Origin: Aquibacillus koreensis
Lineage (GTDB): Bacteria > Bacillota > Bacilli > Bacillales > Amphibacillaceae
Reading direction: 5' to 3'
NCBI RefSeq assembly: GCF_025154055.1
Contig: NZ_JAOALK010000031.1
Coordinates: 124,001-188,000, forward strand
Length of the DNA stretch: 64,000 nt
The stretch's first letter is position 1. Each line of letters opens with the position of its first letter. This document shows positions 9,390-18,549 of the stretch, one piece after another. Position numbers and translations under genes: made by a program. The notes below the pieces were generated by a model. That model saw only the letters and a program-made list of their open reading frames with translations, did no database searches and was not told where the DNA came from.

Positions 9390-10271
9390 TTGAAATGGAT
9401 TGTAGCAAAAGAGTATGATGATATTTTATTAAGAGAATATTTATTGCAAATTAGAGGCCTTTCACGACGTATTTTAAAGGTCGTTAAATTTAAAGGTGGA
9501 GATTTGCTTGTAAATGGGGAATCATCGTCTGTTCGTCGTAAACTCCATACAGACGATGTTGTAGAGGTGGTGCTTCCTCCAGAAGAACGTGGTGCATCTA
9601 TGGAACCTGAGGATATACCATTAGATATTGTTTATGAAGATGATGATGTGTTGGTGATTAATAAACCACCTGGAATGGCAACAATCCCATCGCTTAATCA
9701 TACAACAGGCTCCCTTGCTAATGGGATCTTGGGTTACTATGAGAAGCATAATCTAAACTACACTGTTCATGTAGTAACCCGATTAGATCGAGATACATCA
9801 GGTTTATTGCTAGTAGCAAAACATCGCTACAGTCATTCGATTCTTTCTCGTGATCAAAAAGAAGGCACTGTTAATCGAAGATATTATGCTGTTATTCAAG
9901 GTGAATTAGAAGAGAAGCAAGCAACGATAGATGCTCCGATCGGTAGGAAGCCTGGATCTATAATAGAAAGAATGGTTACTGATGAGGGACAACGATCTGT
10001 TACACATTACAATGTAGTTGAAACATCCCCATATTATTCACTCTTGGATGTAAAACTAGAAACAGGTCGAACACATCAAATACGGGTTCATTTTGCCTAT
10101 CTTGGATATCCTTTAGTTGGTGATAACCTGTATGGTGGAAATACAGAAAAATTGAAACGACAAGCTTTGCATTGTAAGTCCCTTGCATTCTATCAACCGA
10201 TTACCCGTGAACGGTTAACCTTCAAGTGTAAGATGCCAGAAGATATGCGTTCACTTTTTACTAAGCAATAG
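9390..10271 (+). CDS. yjbO: RluA-family pseudouridine synthase (YjbO)
   Basis: Converts uridine to pseudouridine in RNA, most likely 23S rRNA. An S4-like N-terminal RNA-binding region is seen at about residues 12-75. The catalytic core motif TRLDRDTSGLLLVAKH carries the catalytic aspartate at about residue 133. The substrate-fold motif TGRTHQIRVHFAYLGYPLVGD follows. TTG start with GAAAGGTGAC before it; no ATG lies near. The third gene of the yjbM-nadK-yjbO run, it ends at a terminator. Which uridines are modified cannot be told from sequence. Confidence 0.94.
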   Translation: MKWIVAKEYDDILLREYLLQIRGLSRRILKVVKFKGGDLLVNGESSSVRRKLHTDDVVEVVLPPEERGASMEPEDIPLDIVYEDDDVLVINKPPGMATIPSLNHTTGSLANGILGYYEKHNLNYTVHVVTRLDRDTSGLLLVAKHRYSHSILSRDQKEGTVNRRYYAVIQGELEEKQATIDAPIGRKPGSIIERMVTDEGQRSVTHYNVVETSPYYSLLDVKLETGRTHQIRVHFAYLGYPLVGDNLYGGNTEKLKRQALHCKSLAFYQPITRERLTFKCKMPEDMRSLFTKQ

Positions 10272-10303
10272 AGCTCATTCTGTTAAAGAGTGAGCTTATT
10301 TTA
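10271..10303 (+). terminator. Terminator of the yjbM-nadK-yjbO run
   Basis: AGCTCATTC and GAGTGAGCT form a 9-base stem with a seven-base loop followed by TATTTTAT. Confidence 0.75.
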
Positions 10304-10419
10304 TGCTTAATATTAGCTAAGAAAGCAACAGATTAAAGAGCGAGAGAGGTGAATATCTATTGTATTCACAAGTTTTATAAAAGCAATCAAAAAGAAACCT
10401 CTAACAAAAAGAAAATGCC

Positions 10420-11160
10420 TTAATCAAAAGTTTGAAACTTCTCCTCTACCAGCTGTTGTTTGGAGGGTACAGATACTGTTTCTTCCTCAGGAAGTCTAAA
10501 AGCGGTTAGCGCATTTCCAAATACGCAACCGGTATCAATGTTAATTGTTTTATTAAGGATTCGTGGTTTTTTTACTGGGGTATGTCCGTAAACGATCCAC
10601 TGTTCACCTTGATAAGATTGTGCCCAATCTCTTCGTACAGGTCTCCCATCTGGGTGTGTTTCACCAGTAATGTCACCGTAAAGGACAAAAGTTTTTACTT
10701 TTTTATTCGTTTTTCCAATCAAATCAGCAGAAATTCCGGCATGAGCTACTACTGCATTTACTTCTGGAAGTACAACATATAAATCAGCTTGCTCATAGAG
10801 GGTCATAAAATGGTGTTGTATTACTTTTTGTTGTTTAGCATCTAAAGCCTTCCATTCTGCAACAGTAGTTTCTAAACCGTGTTGCTGCTTTACATTATTA
10901 CCTAAGAAATAACGATACAGTTTATTGCAGTGGTTACCAGGTACATAAATGGCTCTCTTATGTTCTACTACCATCTCATACACAAGATTAATTACAGCTA
11001 TGGAATTAGGTCCTCTGTCTGTTAAATCCCCTACAAAAGCAGGTATTCTGCCATCAGGATGAAAAGGTATATTGTCTTCCCATTGATAACCTAGAGCATG
11101 AAATAAATCATGGAGTTCTTCTATACAACCATGAATATCACCAATGACATCTATTTTCAA
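10420..11160 (-). CDS. prpE: Bis(5'-nucleosyl)-tetraphosphatase PrpE (asymmetrical)
   Basis: Calcineurin-like metallophosphatase that splits Ap4A-type dinucleotides asymmetrically; in B. subtilis also tied to spore germination. Metal-binding motifs are in order: GDIHG (residue 7), GDLTDRGP (about 44), GNHCNK (about 74), with later histidines in VVAHAGIS and YGHTPV. 246 residues is normal. TTG start preceded by GGGAGGAG. It is convergent with yjbO, and rodA reads towards it from upstream on the same strand, separated by a terminator. Confidence 0.93.
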   Translation of the reverse strand: MKIDVIGDIHGCIEELHDLFHALGYQWEDNIPFHPDGRIPAFVGDLTDRGPNSIAVINLVYEMVVEHKRAIYVPGNHCNKLYRYFLGNNVKQQHGLETTVAEWKALDAKQQKVIQHHFMTLYEQADLYVVLPEVNAVVAHAGISADLIGKTNKKVKTFVLYGDITGETHPDGRPVRRDWAQSYQGEQWIVYGHTPVKKPRILNKTINIDTGCVFGNALTAFRLPEEETVSVPSKQQLVEEKFQTFD

Positions 11161-11199
11161 AATAATCTCCTCCCAAATGCAAACGTTCGGTTATTAAAT

Positions 11200-11236
11200 A
11201 AAAAAGGTGGATGCTAATTATTAGCATTACCACCTG
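11200..11236 (-). terminator. Terminator between the rodA-like gene and prpE
   Basis: On the minus strand AGGTGGTAATGCTAAT pairs with ATTAGCATCCACCT and is followed by TTTTTTATTT, immediately after the rodA-like stop. Confidence 0.9.
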
Positions 11237-11244
11237 CAATCATC

Positions 11245-12423
11245 TTAATCAAACATATATGTCTTCGTTCTAAACTTTATATTTAATACAATTCCAATAG
11301 CCATTAAATAGGTTAGTGTTGAACTACCACCATAACTAATGAAAGGTAACGGTAAACCTGTAATTGGCAACAGTTGAACAGACATACCGATATTTTGAAA
11401 AATTTGAAATGTAAACATGCCAATAATACCAGTGACTAAAAAGCTACCGAATTGATCATTACTTTGCAAACCTATATGGATTAATCGATAGATAAGCAGG
11501 AAAAATAAGGTGATCACGAAACTTGCGCCTAAAAAACCAAATTGTTCTGCGATAGCAGAAAAAATCATATCGGTATGGCGTTCAGGAATATAAACTTCTA
11601 AATCGTGCATTCCTTTTCCTGTTAACTGACCAGAACCAATGGATAACATAGCTCGAATCAATTGATAGCCAGAATCACCATAGGCTTCGGGATATAGCCA
11701 ACCTAAAAACCTACTTTCAACGTGGCCAAATCCTAGGTTATTCACAATCTCTTTGGTTTTGTCAGGATAATTAATATATCCCCAGACTACAATGCCAATA
11801 CTCACAACCATGGTAAGCATAATGGTAAGTAGTATTCGCCATCGAATGCCAGAGACTAAAGTCATGCACGCAACGATTGCGCATAAAACCAAGAATCCTC
11901 CCAAGTCAGGTTGTGTTGCAACCAAGCCCATTGGAGGAAGTGATAGAACTAGGATTTTTAATAATAGCCATAGATCACTCTTAATGGTTCTTATTTTAAA
12001 CTTTTCGTTATGACTCACCATCACGTGAGCTAACATGTTGATTAAAAAAACTTTCATAAATTCAGCTGGTTGAATCGTACCAATTCCAGGAAATATAAAC
12101 CAACTTCTAGCTCCGTTCACTTCATGAATAATAGGAGCAGGAACATTGAGAAAAAGCATAAGTAATGTTATCATACCTATTCCGTATAAAATCCAACTAA
12201 CCTGTCGGTAACGATCATAATCAACAAGCATCATGACTACAATCACCATGGAACCAAGGATATACCATACAATTTGTTGTAGAACAAAGTTAGTCCCTTC
12301 ATACATCGACGGTAAGAATGGTTGTACAGTGTAAATGGCAAAACAACTTACAATGGCTAATAAAAGTATAATAAACACTAATGTGTAATCGAAATTAGAA
12401 TTTGGTGTATTTTTTGAACTCAT
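11245..12423 (-). CDS. FtsW/RodA/SpoVE family cell-shape protein
   Basis: SEDS-family peptidoglycan glycosyltransferase with about ten membrane helices. It polymerises lipid II together with a class B PBP. The signature near the C-terminus, LLPITGLPLPFISYGGSS, and the central loop GWLYPEAYGDSGYQLIRA are intact. I start it at the ATG at 12421-12423, preceded by GAAAGGAAAC, giving 392 residues. An ATG fifteen codons upstream lacks such a site. The length and the short N-terminus fit RodA rather than FtsW, but I cannot separate paralogues by eye. Divergent from mgtE. Confidence 0.88.
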   Translation of the reverse strand: MSSKNTPNSNFDYTLVFIILLLAIVSCFAIYTVQPFLPSMYEGTNFVLQQIVWYILGSMVIVVMMLVDYDRYRQVSWILYGIGMITLLMLFLNVPAPIIHEVNGARSWFIFPGIGTIQPAEFMKVFLINMLAHVMVSHNEKFKIRTIKSDLWLLLKILVLSLPPMGLVATQPDLGGFLVLCAIVACMTLVSGIRWRILLTIMLTMVVSIGIVVWGYINYPDKTKEIVNNLGFGHVESRFLGWLYPEAYGDSGYQLIRAMLSIGSGQLTGKGMHDLEVYIPERHTDMIFSAIAEQFGFLGASFVITLFFLLIYRLIHIGLQSNDQFGSFLVTGIIGMFTFQIFQNIGMSVQLLPITGLPLPFISYGGSSTLTYLMAIGIVLNIKFRTKTYMFD

Positions 12424-12790
12424 GTTTGTTTCCTTTCTTTCTATAAATTTTTTGTAAATAGAGTTCACTATGATCCCAAATGAATGAAACGTATATTGGT
12501 ATATTGTTGTTTACAACTGACAAGAAACTAAATTATTATAATAAGGATAAGGAACACAACGTAAATGTTGTCTGTTTTGTAGTTTTTCATTTAGAATAAT
12601 ATTTATCCAATGTCGCGATGATCATGCAGATTAATTGAAACAGTATTAGACTAAGTTTACAACATATTTCTACATTTTTTAAGCATAGTATGTTTATTCT
12701 CGTAAAGCAATCCTTTTTATAAATATTCGCTTAATTACCATTAAATAATAACTAGTAAAATTTCTTTTATATAGATAAGGAGGGTGTGTG

Positions 12791-14158
12791 ATGGAACATT
12801 TAGATACGAACGAACGACAATTAATATGGGAAAGAATACAAAAAGCCTTAATCAATGAACAGATTGACACGTTCCGAGCAGAGTTTCTAGAAATGCATCC
12901 TTATGATCAAGCGAAAATCTTTGAAGAACAACCGGAAGATATTCGCTTAATAATATATACGTATTTGTCTCCCGAAGAGACTGCAGAAGTAATGGAACAT
13001 GTGGAACGAGATCAAGTAGAAGAATTGGTTGCAGAAATGAATCCATCGTATGCTGCAAATGTCTTAGCTGAAATGTCTACGGATGATGCCGTTGATATAT
13101 TAAACGAATTAGATAAGAATAAAGTTGCAAGCTTTTTAACAATTATGGATAAAAATTCTTCTGATGAAATTAAAGCATTGCTTCATTATGAAGAAAAAAC
13201 TGCCGGAAGTATCATGACGAATGAGTTTGTTGTTGTTCAAACAAAACAAACTGTAAAAGAAGCGATGCGTCATCTAAGAAAAGAAGCTCCAGAAGCAGAA
13301 ACGATTTATTATATTTATGTTGTAGATGTTGAAAAGCGCTTAGTTGGTGTAATTTCATTACGTGATCTGATCATTGCAGAAGGCGACTGGCTTATTTCTG
13401 ATGTGATGAGTGATCGAATTGTATCGGTACCTGTTGGGGAGGGGCAAGAGGATATCGCACAAATGATGCGTGATTACGACTTTCTTGCTTTACCAGTTGT
13501 TGATTTCCAAAATCATCTACTTGGAATAATTACAGTCGATGATATTATGGATGTTATGGAACAAGAAGCAAGTGATGATTACTCCAAGTTAGCTGGGGTT
13601 TCTGATATGGATGGTAGGGACGAAAACTCATTTGTCTCTGCTAAAAAACGATTGCCATGGTTGATAATTCTTCTATTTTTAGGTATGTTTACGGCGAGTA
13701 TTATTGGAAGATTTGAAGCTACATTAGATCAAGTAGCAATCCTAGCTGTATTTATTCCTCTTATAGCTGGAATGGCAGGGAATACTGGTACTCAAGCGTT
13801 AGCTGTTGCAGTTCGGGGTATTGCTACTGGTGAAATTAATAACAGTAGTATTTCAAAAATATTAGTAAGAGAAGCAGGGACTGGAATAATAACAGGTATA
13901 AGCTGTGGTGTATTAGTAACACTTATCGTTTATGTTTGGAAAGGCGATGTGTTTTTAGGGTTGTTGGTTGGAATTTCTATTATGGCTACATTGGTGGTAG
14001 CGACAATTGCTGGTGCACTTGTACCAATCATCATGAACCATTTTAAGATTGATCCTGCTGTTGCTTCAGGGCCTTTTATTACAACAATCAATGATATTAT
14101 TTCTATATTAATTTATTTTGGAATGGCGACTGCATTTATGCACTTATTAACTAGTTAA
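12791..14158 (+). CDS. mgtE: Magnesium transporter MgtE
   Basis: Mg2+ channel/transporter with a cytosolic Mg2+ sensor. The order is an N domain (residues 1-130), two CBS domains (about 135-260, with SIMTNEFVVVQ and ISDVMSDRIVSVP), a connecting helix, then five membrane helices. The pore helix carries PLIAGMAGNTGTQALAVAVRG. 455 residues. The start is the ATG at 12791, six bases after AAGGAGGG; a GTG immediately ahead is less well spaced. I looked for an M-box magnesium riboswitch in the 360-base upstream gap and did not recognise one. yjbQ follows 17 bases later, suggesting an operon. Confidence 0.95.
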   Translation: MEHLDTNERQLIWERIQKALINEQIDTFRAEFLEMHPYDQAKIFEEQPEDIRLIIYTYLSPEETAEVMEHVERDQVEELVAEMNPSYAANVLAEMSTDDAVDILNELDKNKVASFLTIMDKNSSDEIKALLHYEEKTAGSIMTNEFVVVQTKQTVKEAMRHLRKEAPEAETIYYIYVVDVEKRLVGVISLRDLIIAEGDWLISDVMSDRIVSVPVGEGQEDIAQMMRDYDFLALPVVDFQNHLLGIITVDDIMDVMEQEASDDYSKLAGVSDMDGRDENSFVSAKKRLPWLIILLFLGMFTASIIGRFEATLDQVAILAVFIPLIAGMAGNTGTQALAVAVRGIATGEINNSSISKILVREAGTGIITGISCGVLVTLIVYVWKGDVFLGLLVGISIMATLVVATIAGALVPIIMNHFKIDPAVASGPFITTINDIISILIYFGMATAFMHLLTS

Positions 14159-14175
14159 AAAAGGGAGGAACTTTT

Positions 14176-16035
14176 ATGGAACACGCAGAGTCGGTTAGCT
14201 CACTCGTAATTGTCATATTAGCTGCGTTTTTAACACCGATCCTTATGCATCGGTTTCGTTTAAAAATGATTCCAGTAGTAGTGGCAGAAATTATTGTTGG
14301 GCTAATTATTGGTCATAGTGGATTTAATCTGGTGGATGAAAGTACGTGGCTAGAAACATTATCTACATTAGGTTTTATCTTTTTAATGTTCTTAAGTGGT
14401 CTGGAAATAGACTTTTCTATATTCGCTAATAAAAAGACAGCTAAAAAGTCTAATAAAAATCGCGGTAACAAACTACCCAATCCGGTTGCCTTAGCTTCTG
14501 TGGTATTTGTTGGTATTTTCGCACTATCTCTACTATTATCATATTTGTTTGTACTCGCAGGCTTTATTGATAATGTTTTCTTAATGACTTTAATCATCTC
14601 AACTATCTCTTTAGGTGTGGTTGTGCCAACATTAAAGGAAGCGCAAGCGATGAAAACGAATATTGGTCAAACAATATTATTAATTGCTGTAATTGCTGAC
14701 CTTGTAACGATGATTCTCTTGGCCGTTTTTGTCTCTTTTTATGGAGATGGTTCAGGCAATATGTGGCTATTACTTCTTCTATTTGTTGTTGGTGTATTGC
14801 TCTATTTCGTTGGGAAATATTTCAGAAATCAAACGTTTATTGAAACGATGTCGAGAGGTACGATACAAATTGGTACGAGGGCAGTGTTTACCCTCATTAT
14901 ATTCTTAGTTGCCTTGTCTGAAACAGTTGGGGCAGAAAATATTTTAGGAGCGTTCTTAGCCGGCGCATTAGTTTCCTTATTATCACCAAATCAAGAACTT
15001 GTGCAGAAGCTAGATAGCTTTGGTTATGGTTTTCTTATACCAATATTCTTTGTAATGGTTGGTGTAGAAATTGATATTTGGTCTCTATTTGGTGACCCAA
15101 CTGTACTAGTGTTAATCCCATTATTATTTATTGCACTGTTAATCTCAAAGTTATTCCCAGTTGTCTTTTTGAAAAAATGGTACGATTGGAAAACAGTCAT
15201 TAGTTCAGGTATGATTTTAACTTCTACGTTATCCCTTGTTATAGCTGCTGCTACAATAGGAGAGCGTATGGGGGTTATAGACAGTCAAATGGAGAGCGCG
15301 CTAATTCTAGTAGCTGTTCTTACTTGTTTAATAACGCCACCAGTGTTTAAAAAGTTATTTGAGCATAAAGATGAAGGGGCACAGAAACAAGTTATTTCCT
15401 TTGTCGGTTCTAACCAAGCAACTCTTCCTGTTGTAAGGGAGTTAGATGCTTCTTCCTTTGAAGCACATTTGTACCATACAAAACAAGATAAGATTGATGA
15501 ACATATTACAAGATCCGTGTTTGATATCACACAGTTAGAAACGTATGACTTAGAAAAATTAGAACACGAAGGAGTTTTTGATGTCGATATGGTAGTTGTT
15601 TCTACCGGAGACGAAGCTCTAAATGCAGAAATTTCTACCTATGCAAAAGAACAGGGTGTTGGTCGCGTTATAGCTAGAGTTGAATCATCTAGAATTGATC
15701 AAGAATTAAAGGATAAAGGTATAGAAGTGTTCTCTGTACTTCTTTCAACAAAAACATTGCTTAAAGCATTAATTACTGCACCAAGTGTAGTTGACATTCT
15801 TACACAACAAGAGAGTGCATTGTATGAAATTCATATGAACAATCCAATGTATACTGGTATTATGCTTCGGAAGTTTCCGTTCACTGGAGATGTGATCATT
15901 GTTCGTATCTTTAGAGGAAAAGATTCCATTGTACCCCATGGTGACACTGAGTTACGCTTAGGGGATAGAATTATTGTTACAGGTTCACATGAATATGTAG
16001 ACGAATTACAATCTACTTTAGAATACGGTATATAA
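14176..16035 (+). CDS. yjbQ: CPA2-type monovalent cation:proton antiporter with TrkA domains (YjbQ)
   Basis: KefB-like exchanger that moves K+ or Na+ against protons across the membrane. Residues 1-390 form about 12 membrane helices with conserved stretches such as LGFIFLMFLSGLEID and ENILGAFLAGALVSLL. Then comes a TrkA-N/RCK-like nucleotide-binding domain (about 405-520, starting VISFVGSN) and a TrkA-C domain (about 535-619, LGDRIIVTGSHE). GGGAGGAAC precedes the ATG. The link with mgtE is 17 bases, so both are probably transcribed together. A terminator follows. Ion specificity is not evident. Confidence 0.93.
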   Translation: MEHAESVSSLVIVILAAFLTPILMHRFRLKMIPVVVAEIIVGLIIGHSGFNLVDESTWLETLSTLGFIFLMFLSGLEIDFSIFANKKTAKKSNKNRGNKLPNPVALASVVFVGIFALSLLLSYLFVLAGFIDNVFLMTLIISTISLGVVVPTLKEAQAMKTNIGQTILLIAVIADLVTMILLAVFVSFYGDGSGNMWLLLLLFVVGVLLYFVGKYFRNQTFIETMSRGTIQIGTRAVFTLIIFLVALSETVGAENILGAFLAGALVSLLSPNQELVQKLDSFGYGFLIPIFFVMVGVEIDIWSLFGDPTVLVLIPLLFIALLISKLFPVVFLKKWYDWKTVISSGMILTSTLSLVIAAATIGERMGVIDSQMESALILVAVLTCLITPPVFKKLFEHKDEGAQKQVISFVGSNQATLPVVRELDASSFEAHLYHTKQDKIDEHITRSVFDITQLETYDLEKLEHEGVFDVDMVVVSTGDEALNAEISTYAKEQGVGRVIARVESSRIDQELKDKGIEVFSVLLSTKTLLKALITAPSVVDILTQQESALYEIHMNNPMYTGIMLRKFPFTGDVIIVRIFRGKDSIVPHGDTELRLGDRIIVTGSHEYVDELQSTLEYGI

Positions 16036-16067
16036 GCAGCGGACTTGCATTCTATTTAAAATAAACT

Positions 16068-16106
16068 TGAGCATCGAATTGTTAAAACAATTTGATGCTC
16101 TTTTTT
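16068..16106 (+). terminator. Terminator of mgtE-yjbQ
   Basis: GAGCATCGAATTGTT and AACAATTTGATGCTC form a 15-base stem with one mismatch, followed by TTTTTT. Confidence 0.92.
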
Positions 16107-16203
16107 AAATTCAAGCGCTCCATGTACATAGCTATTAAAAGATAATCCGATAGGGGGAAATGGCAAGAAATATAGTCATACATAATAAAATAAGAAATAA
16201 AAT

Positions 16204-16248
16204 TGAGTTTTATTCTATAATGAGATAAGATAGCACTAGGTACTAATA
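16204..16248 (+). promoter_or_regulatory. Sigma-A promoter and FapR-type operator of fabI
   Basis: TTGAGT (16204-16209) and TAAGAT (16227-16232) stand exactly 17 bases apart. Overlapping and following the -10 is TAGCACTAGGTACTAAT (16232-16248), whose reverse complement ATTAGTACCTAGTGCTA fits the FapR consensus (TTAGTACC plus inverted TACTAA half). FapR represses fatty-acid genes until malonyl-CoA releases it, so fabI here is probably in the FapR regulon as known in B. subtilis. Confidence 0.82.
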
Positions 16249-16290
16249 ACAAGTATAAAATTAAAACGATTTACCATAGGAGGATGAGTG

Positions 16291-17070
16291 ATGAATTTTT
16301 CACTAGAAGGTCGTACATATGTGGTGATGGGAGTTGCTAATAAGCGTAGCATAGCCTGGGGAATTGCACGTTCCTTGCATGAAGCAGGTGCTCGACTAAT
16401 ATTTACTTATGCAAGTGAGCGATTTGAAAAGCCAGTAAAAGATCTTGTTTCCACTTTAGAAGGACAAGATGCCTTATTTTATGAATGTGATGTAACTAGT
16501 GATGAAGCAGTCACTGCAACTTTTGATCAAATTAAACAAGATGTTGGAACAATACATGGCCTAGCTCATTGTATAGCATTTGCTAAGAAAGAAGATTTAC
16601 AAGGTGAATTCGTAGACACAAGTAGAGATGGTTACCTATTAGCTCATAACATTAGTGCTTATTCTCTTGTATCTGTAAGTCGAGCTGCACAACCGCTAAT
16701 GTCAGAGGGAGGCGGAATTGTAACTCTTACATATCTTGGCGGAGAGCGAGTTGTCCAAAATTATAATGTAATGGGTGTAGCAAAAGCTAGTCTAGATGCA
16801 ACGATGAAATATCTAGCTAATGATCTAGGTAAACATGGTGTACGTGTAAATGCAATTTCGGCTGGGCCGATTCGTACATTGTCTGCAAAAGGTGTTGGTG
16901 ACTTTAACACGATCCTAAAACAAATAGAAGAGAAAGCACCATTACGTCGTACGGTTACGCAAGAAGAAGTAGGTGACACTGCTTATTATTTATTAAGTGA
17001 TCTATCTAGAGGAGTTACGGGTGAAATTATACACGTGGACTCTGGCTATAGCATTTTAGGCTTATCGTAA
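16291..17070 (+). CDS. fabI: Enoyl-[acyl-carrier-protein] reductase FabI
   Basis: NAD(P)H-dependent reductase of the last step of each fatty-acid elongation cycle; the target of triclosan. SDR fold with the FabI variants: GVANKRSIAWGIA at the nucleotide site and the Tyr-x6-Lys catalytic pair Y158/K165 in the start used here (YNVMGVAK). Another tyrosine lies ten residues before. 259 residues. The start is the ATG at 16291 with AGGAGGATGAG ahead; the GTG just before it lacks spacing. A single-gene unit between a FapR-type promoter and a strong terminator. Confidence 0.96.
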   Translation: MNFSLEGRTYVVMGVANKRSIAWGIARSLHEAGARLIFTYASERFEKPVKDLVSTLEGQDALFYECDVTSDEAVTATFDQIKQDVGTIHGLAHCIAFAKKEDLQGEFVDTSRDGYLLAHNISAYSLVSVSRAAQPLMSEGGGIVTLTYLGGERVVQNYNVMGVAKASLDATMKYLANDLGKHGVRVNAISAGPIRTLSAKGVGDFNTILKQIEEKAPLRRTVTQEEVGDTAYYLLSDLSRGVTGEIIHVDSGYSILGLS

Positions 17071-17078
17071 AGCTTAAG

Positions 17079-17118
17079 AAAAAGGGTTTGATTCTTATAT
17101 AGAATCAAACCCTTTTTA
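17079..17118 (+). terminator. Terminator of fabI
   Basis: AAAAAGGGTTTGATTCT and AGAATCAAACCCTTTTT form a perfect stem with a short loop, flanked by A and T tracts. Confidence 0.93.
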
Positions 17119-17146
17119 TATTGGATTCAGTGCATAGATGATCAGC

Positions 17147-17173
17147 ACATTTCATAGGCTCACACATATAATG
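17147..17173 (+). promoter_or_regulatory. Sigma-K-like promoter of cotO
   Basis: AC at 17147-17148, 16 bases, then CATATAATG at 17165-17173, against the mother-cell sigma-K pattern AC-N16-CATANNNTA. One -10 position differs. Its place fits a coat gene. Confidence 0.55.
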
Positions 17174-17211
17174 TTTTGAAGAGTATTGTGAAAGGGGAGG
17201 AAGAATCACTC

Positions 17212-17763
17212 ATGTCTAGAAGAAAAAAACGGTTTGCTCAGAATCCAATGCTATATATTACACAGCCAAATCTAAAAGAGCCTAAGGCATCCATGCAATC
17301 TGATTATAGAACACCAAGAAAGAAAAAAGATAAATTAAAACCTGATACAAGCGAAGAAAACAAGAAAAGTATGAAAATCAGGACACCAAAGCCGTTGGCC
17401 GGAGAAAAAGAAGTAGAATATGGTAACCAAGATGATGTGATTGAAGCAATAGAAGATAATCATGAACAGCAAAATAAAAATAAAAAGCACGAGAAAGAAG
17501 CAGGTGAGGATAAAAGCATCCACCCGAGAACAAGTAGAAAGAGATTTAAGGATATGACGAATGAGGAGAAAGTTGAGTATTTTGTTGGATTACCTTCACA
17601 GATTCCTAAAATGAAATGCGAAGTAACCACAGAGACAGAACGGCACCGCGGAGTCATCATTGATTATAAGGATGGTCAAGTGAAAATGGTTACATTTAAA
17701 TCACCAAGAAACAGGGAAATTCCACTTGATGAAATTGTTCATATAAGGTTATTGAGTTTTTAA
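17212..17763 (+). CDS. cotO: Spore coat protein CotO
   Basis: Mother-cell protein that helps assemble the outer coat or encasement in Bacillus. It has an N-terminal conserved stretch (RFAQNPMLYITQPNLKEP) and a long lysine/glutamate-rich middle of low complexity (about residues 35-125). A conserved C-terminal domain follows (KVEYFVGLPSQIPKMKCEV through EIVHIRLLSF). I use the ATG at 17212 (183 residues). GGGGAGG lies about 11 bases ahead, a little far, and an upstream TTG is possible. Position between fabI and cotY/Z matches B. subtilis yjbX. The terminator at 17773-17814 follows. Confidence 0.85.
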   Translation: MSRRKKRFAQNPMLYITQPNLKEPKASMQSDYRTPRKKKDKLKPDTSEENKKSMKIRTPKPLAGEKEVEYGNQDDVIEAIEDNHEQQNKNKKHEKEAGEDKSIHPRTSRKRFKDMTNEEKVEYFVGLPSQIPKMKCEVTTETERHRGVIIDYKDGQVKMVTFKSPRNREIPLDEIVHIRLLSF

Positions 17764-17772
17764 ACTTTATAG

Positions 17773-17814
17773 TAAACAGATAGACTTAATGTTCAAATAA
17801 GGTCTATCTGTTTT
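17773..17814 (+). terminator. Terminator of cotO
   Basis: AACAGATAGAC and GTCTATCTGTT form an 11-base stem followed by TTTTC. Confidence 0.85.
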
Positions 17815-17836
17815 CCTGTTGTTTGTTTTAAATTTA

Positions 17837-17876
17837 GAATAAAATGAGGATCTGCTCAAAAAGAGCAGATCCTCAA
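17837..17876 (-). terminator. Terminator of cotY/cotZ-like gene
   Basis: A perfect stem TGAGGATCTGCTC/GAGCAGATCCTCA with a five-base loop is followed on the minus strand by TTTTATT. Confidence 0.9.
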
Positions 17877-17883
17877 GTGTAAA

Positions 17884-18336
17884 TTAGTCTAATGCATTGA
17901 TTGCTGGCAGGCAAGTAACGTGGCAGAAGCAGTCTAAATCGACTGTAATGCATACGCCTGTTACTTCTAAATCACTTGTATCTTGATCTACTGGATCGTG
18001 TGGATTTGATTCATCTCCAGGTTCACGTAGTAATTCTAGAACAGCACAGTTGTCTTCATCTACAGATTTAACACGGAAATAGAAACTTGAGAATACAAAC
18101 CCAAGATTTGGTCTTCTAGCACCGTACCCCTTGAATGGTTTACAGTTACCTTTACAATATAGGATTACTGGTACCGTATCAAAATTATCCGCTGGAGAAG
18201 CTTCCCCTAATAAATCTGCAATCGATTGTTCACAGCTAGTCGTACAATCACTCACTAGGTCCGTTTGTGCATCTGCAATGTCTCGTAGAATATCCGCTAC
18301 ACAGTTACCTGAATCGTATTTACTTCCACATGTCAT
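17884..18336 (-). CDS. cotZ: CotY/CotZ family spore coat (crust) protein
   Basis: Cysteine-rich protein of the outermost spore layers; relatives crosslink by disulfides into ordered arrays. The 150-residue protein has about a dozen cysteines, including CVADILRDIADAQ, SDCTTSCEQS, ILYCKGNCKPF and the C-terminal DLDCFCHVTC. AAAGGGGTTAG precedes the ATG. A sigma-K-type promoter lies directly upstream (18382-18408). B. subtilis has both cotY and cotZ here; only one copy is present, so the symbol is nominal. Convergent with cotO. Confidence 0.92.
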   Translation of the reverse strand: MTCGSKYDSGNCVADILRDIADAQTDLVSDCTTSCEQSIADLLGEASPADNFDTVPVILYCKGNCKPFKGYGARRPNLGFVFSSFYFRVKSVDEDNCAVLELLREPGDESNPHDPVDQDTSDLEVTGVCITVDLDCFCHVTCLPAINALD

Positions 18337-18381
18337 TGTATCTAACCCCTTTCAAAGTGTATTGACTTATTTGTCACTATA

Positions 18382-18408
18382 TAGAATATGTCTTTATGTC
18401 CTTGTTGT
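18382..18408 (-). promoter_or_regulatory. Sigma-K promoter of the cotY/cotZ-like gene
   Basis: On the minus strand AC, exactly 16 bases, then CATATTCTA, a full match to AC-N16-CATANNNTA. It lies about 45 bases before the start codon. Confidence 0.8.
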
Positions 18409-18501
18409 GTGGGCGACCAACACAGATATATAAATTGATGAAAATGTCATATAAAAAAAGAGGTATCCGGGCGAATGTCCATTGCCTTTATTAGACAGTT
18501 A

Positions 18502-18510
18502 CATAGAATA
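18502..18510 (+). promoter_or_regulatory. Sigma-K-like -10 element
   Basis: CATAGAATA matches CATANNNTA, about 40 bases before the start of the acidic protein at 18550. No AC is present at the proper -35 distance, so this is weak. Confidence 0.4.
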
Positions 18511-18549
18511 GTAGCGATCAAGTTTTATATAAAGGGAGTGGAAATCTGT

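Noticed and set aside
10349-10423. A 24-codon frame (GTG start) between yjbO and prpE ending inside the prpE stop
   Set aside because: Only a weak AGAGAG precedes it, it overlaps the convergent prpE end, and it is too short to judge by codon pattern.
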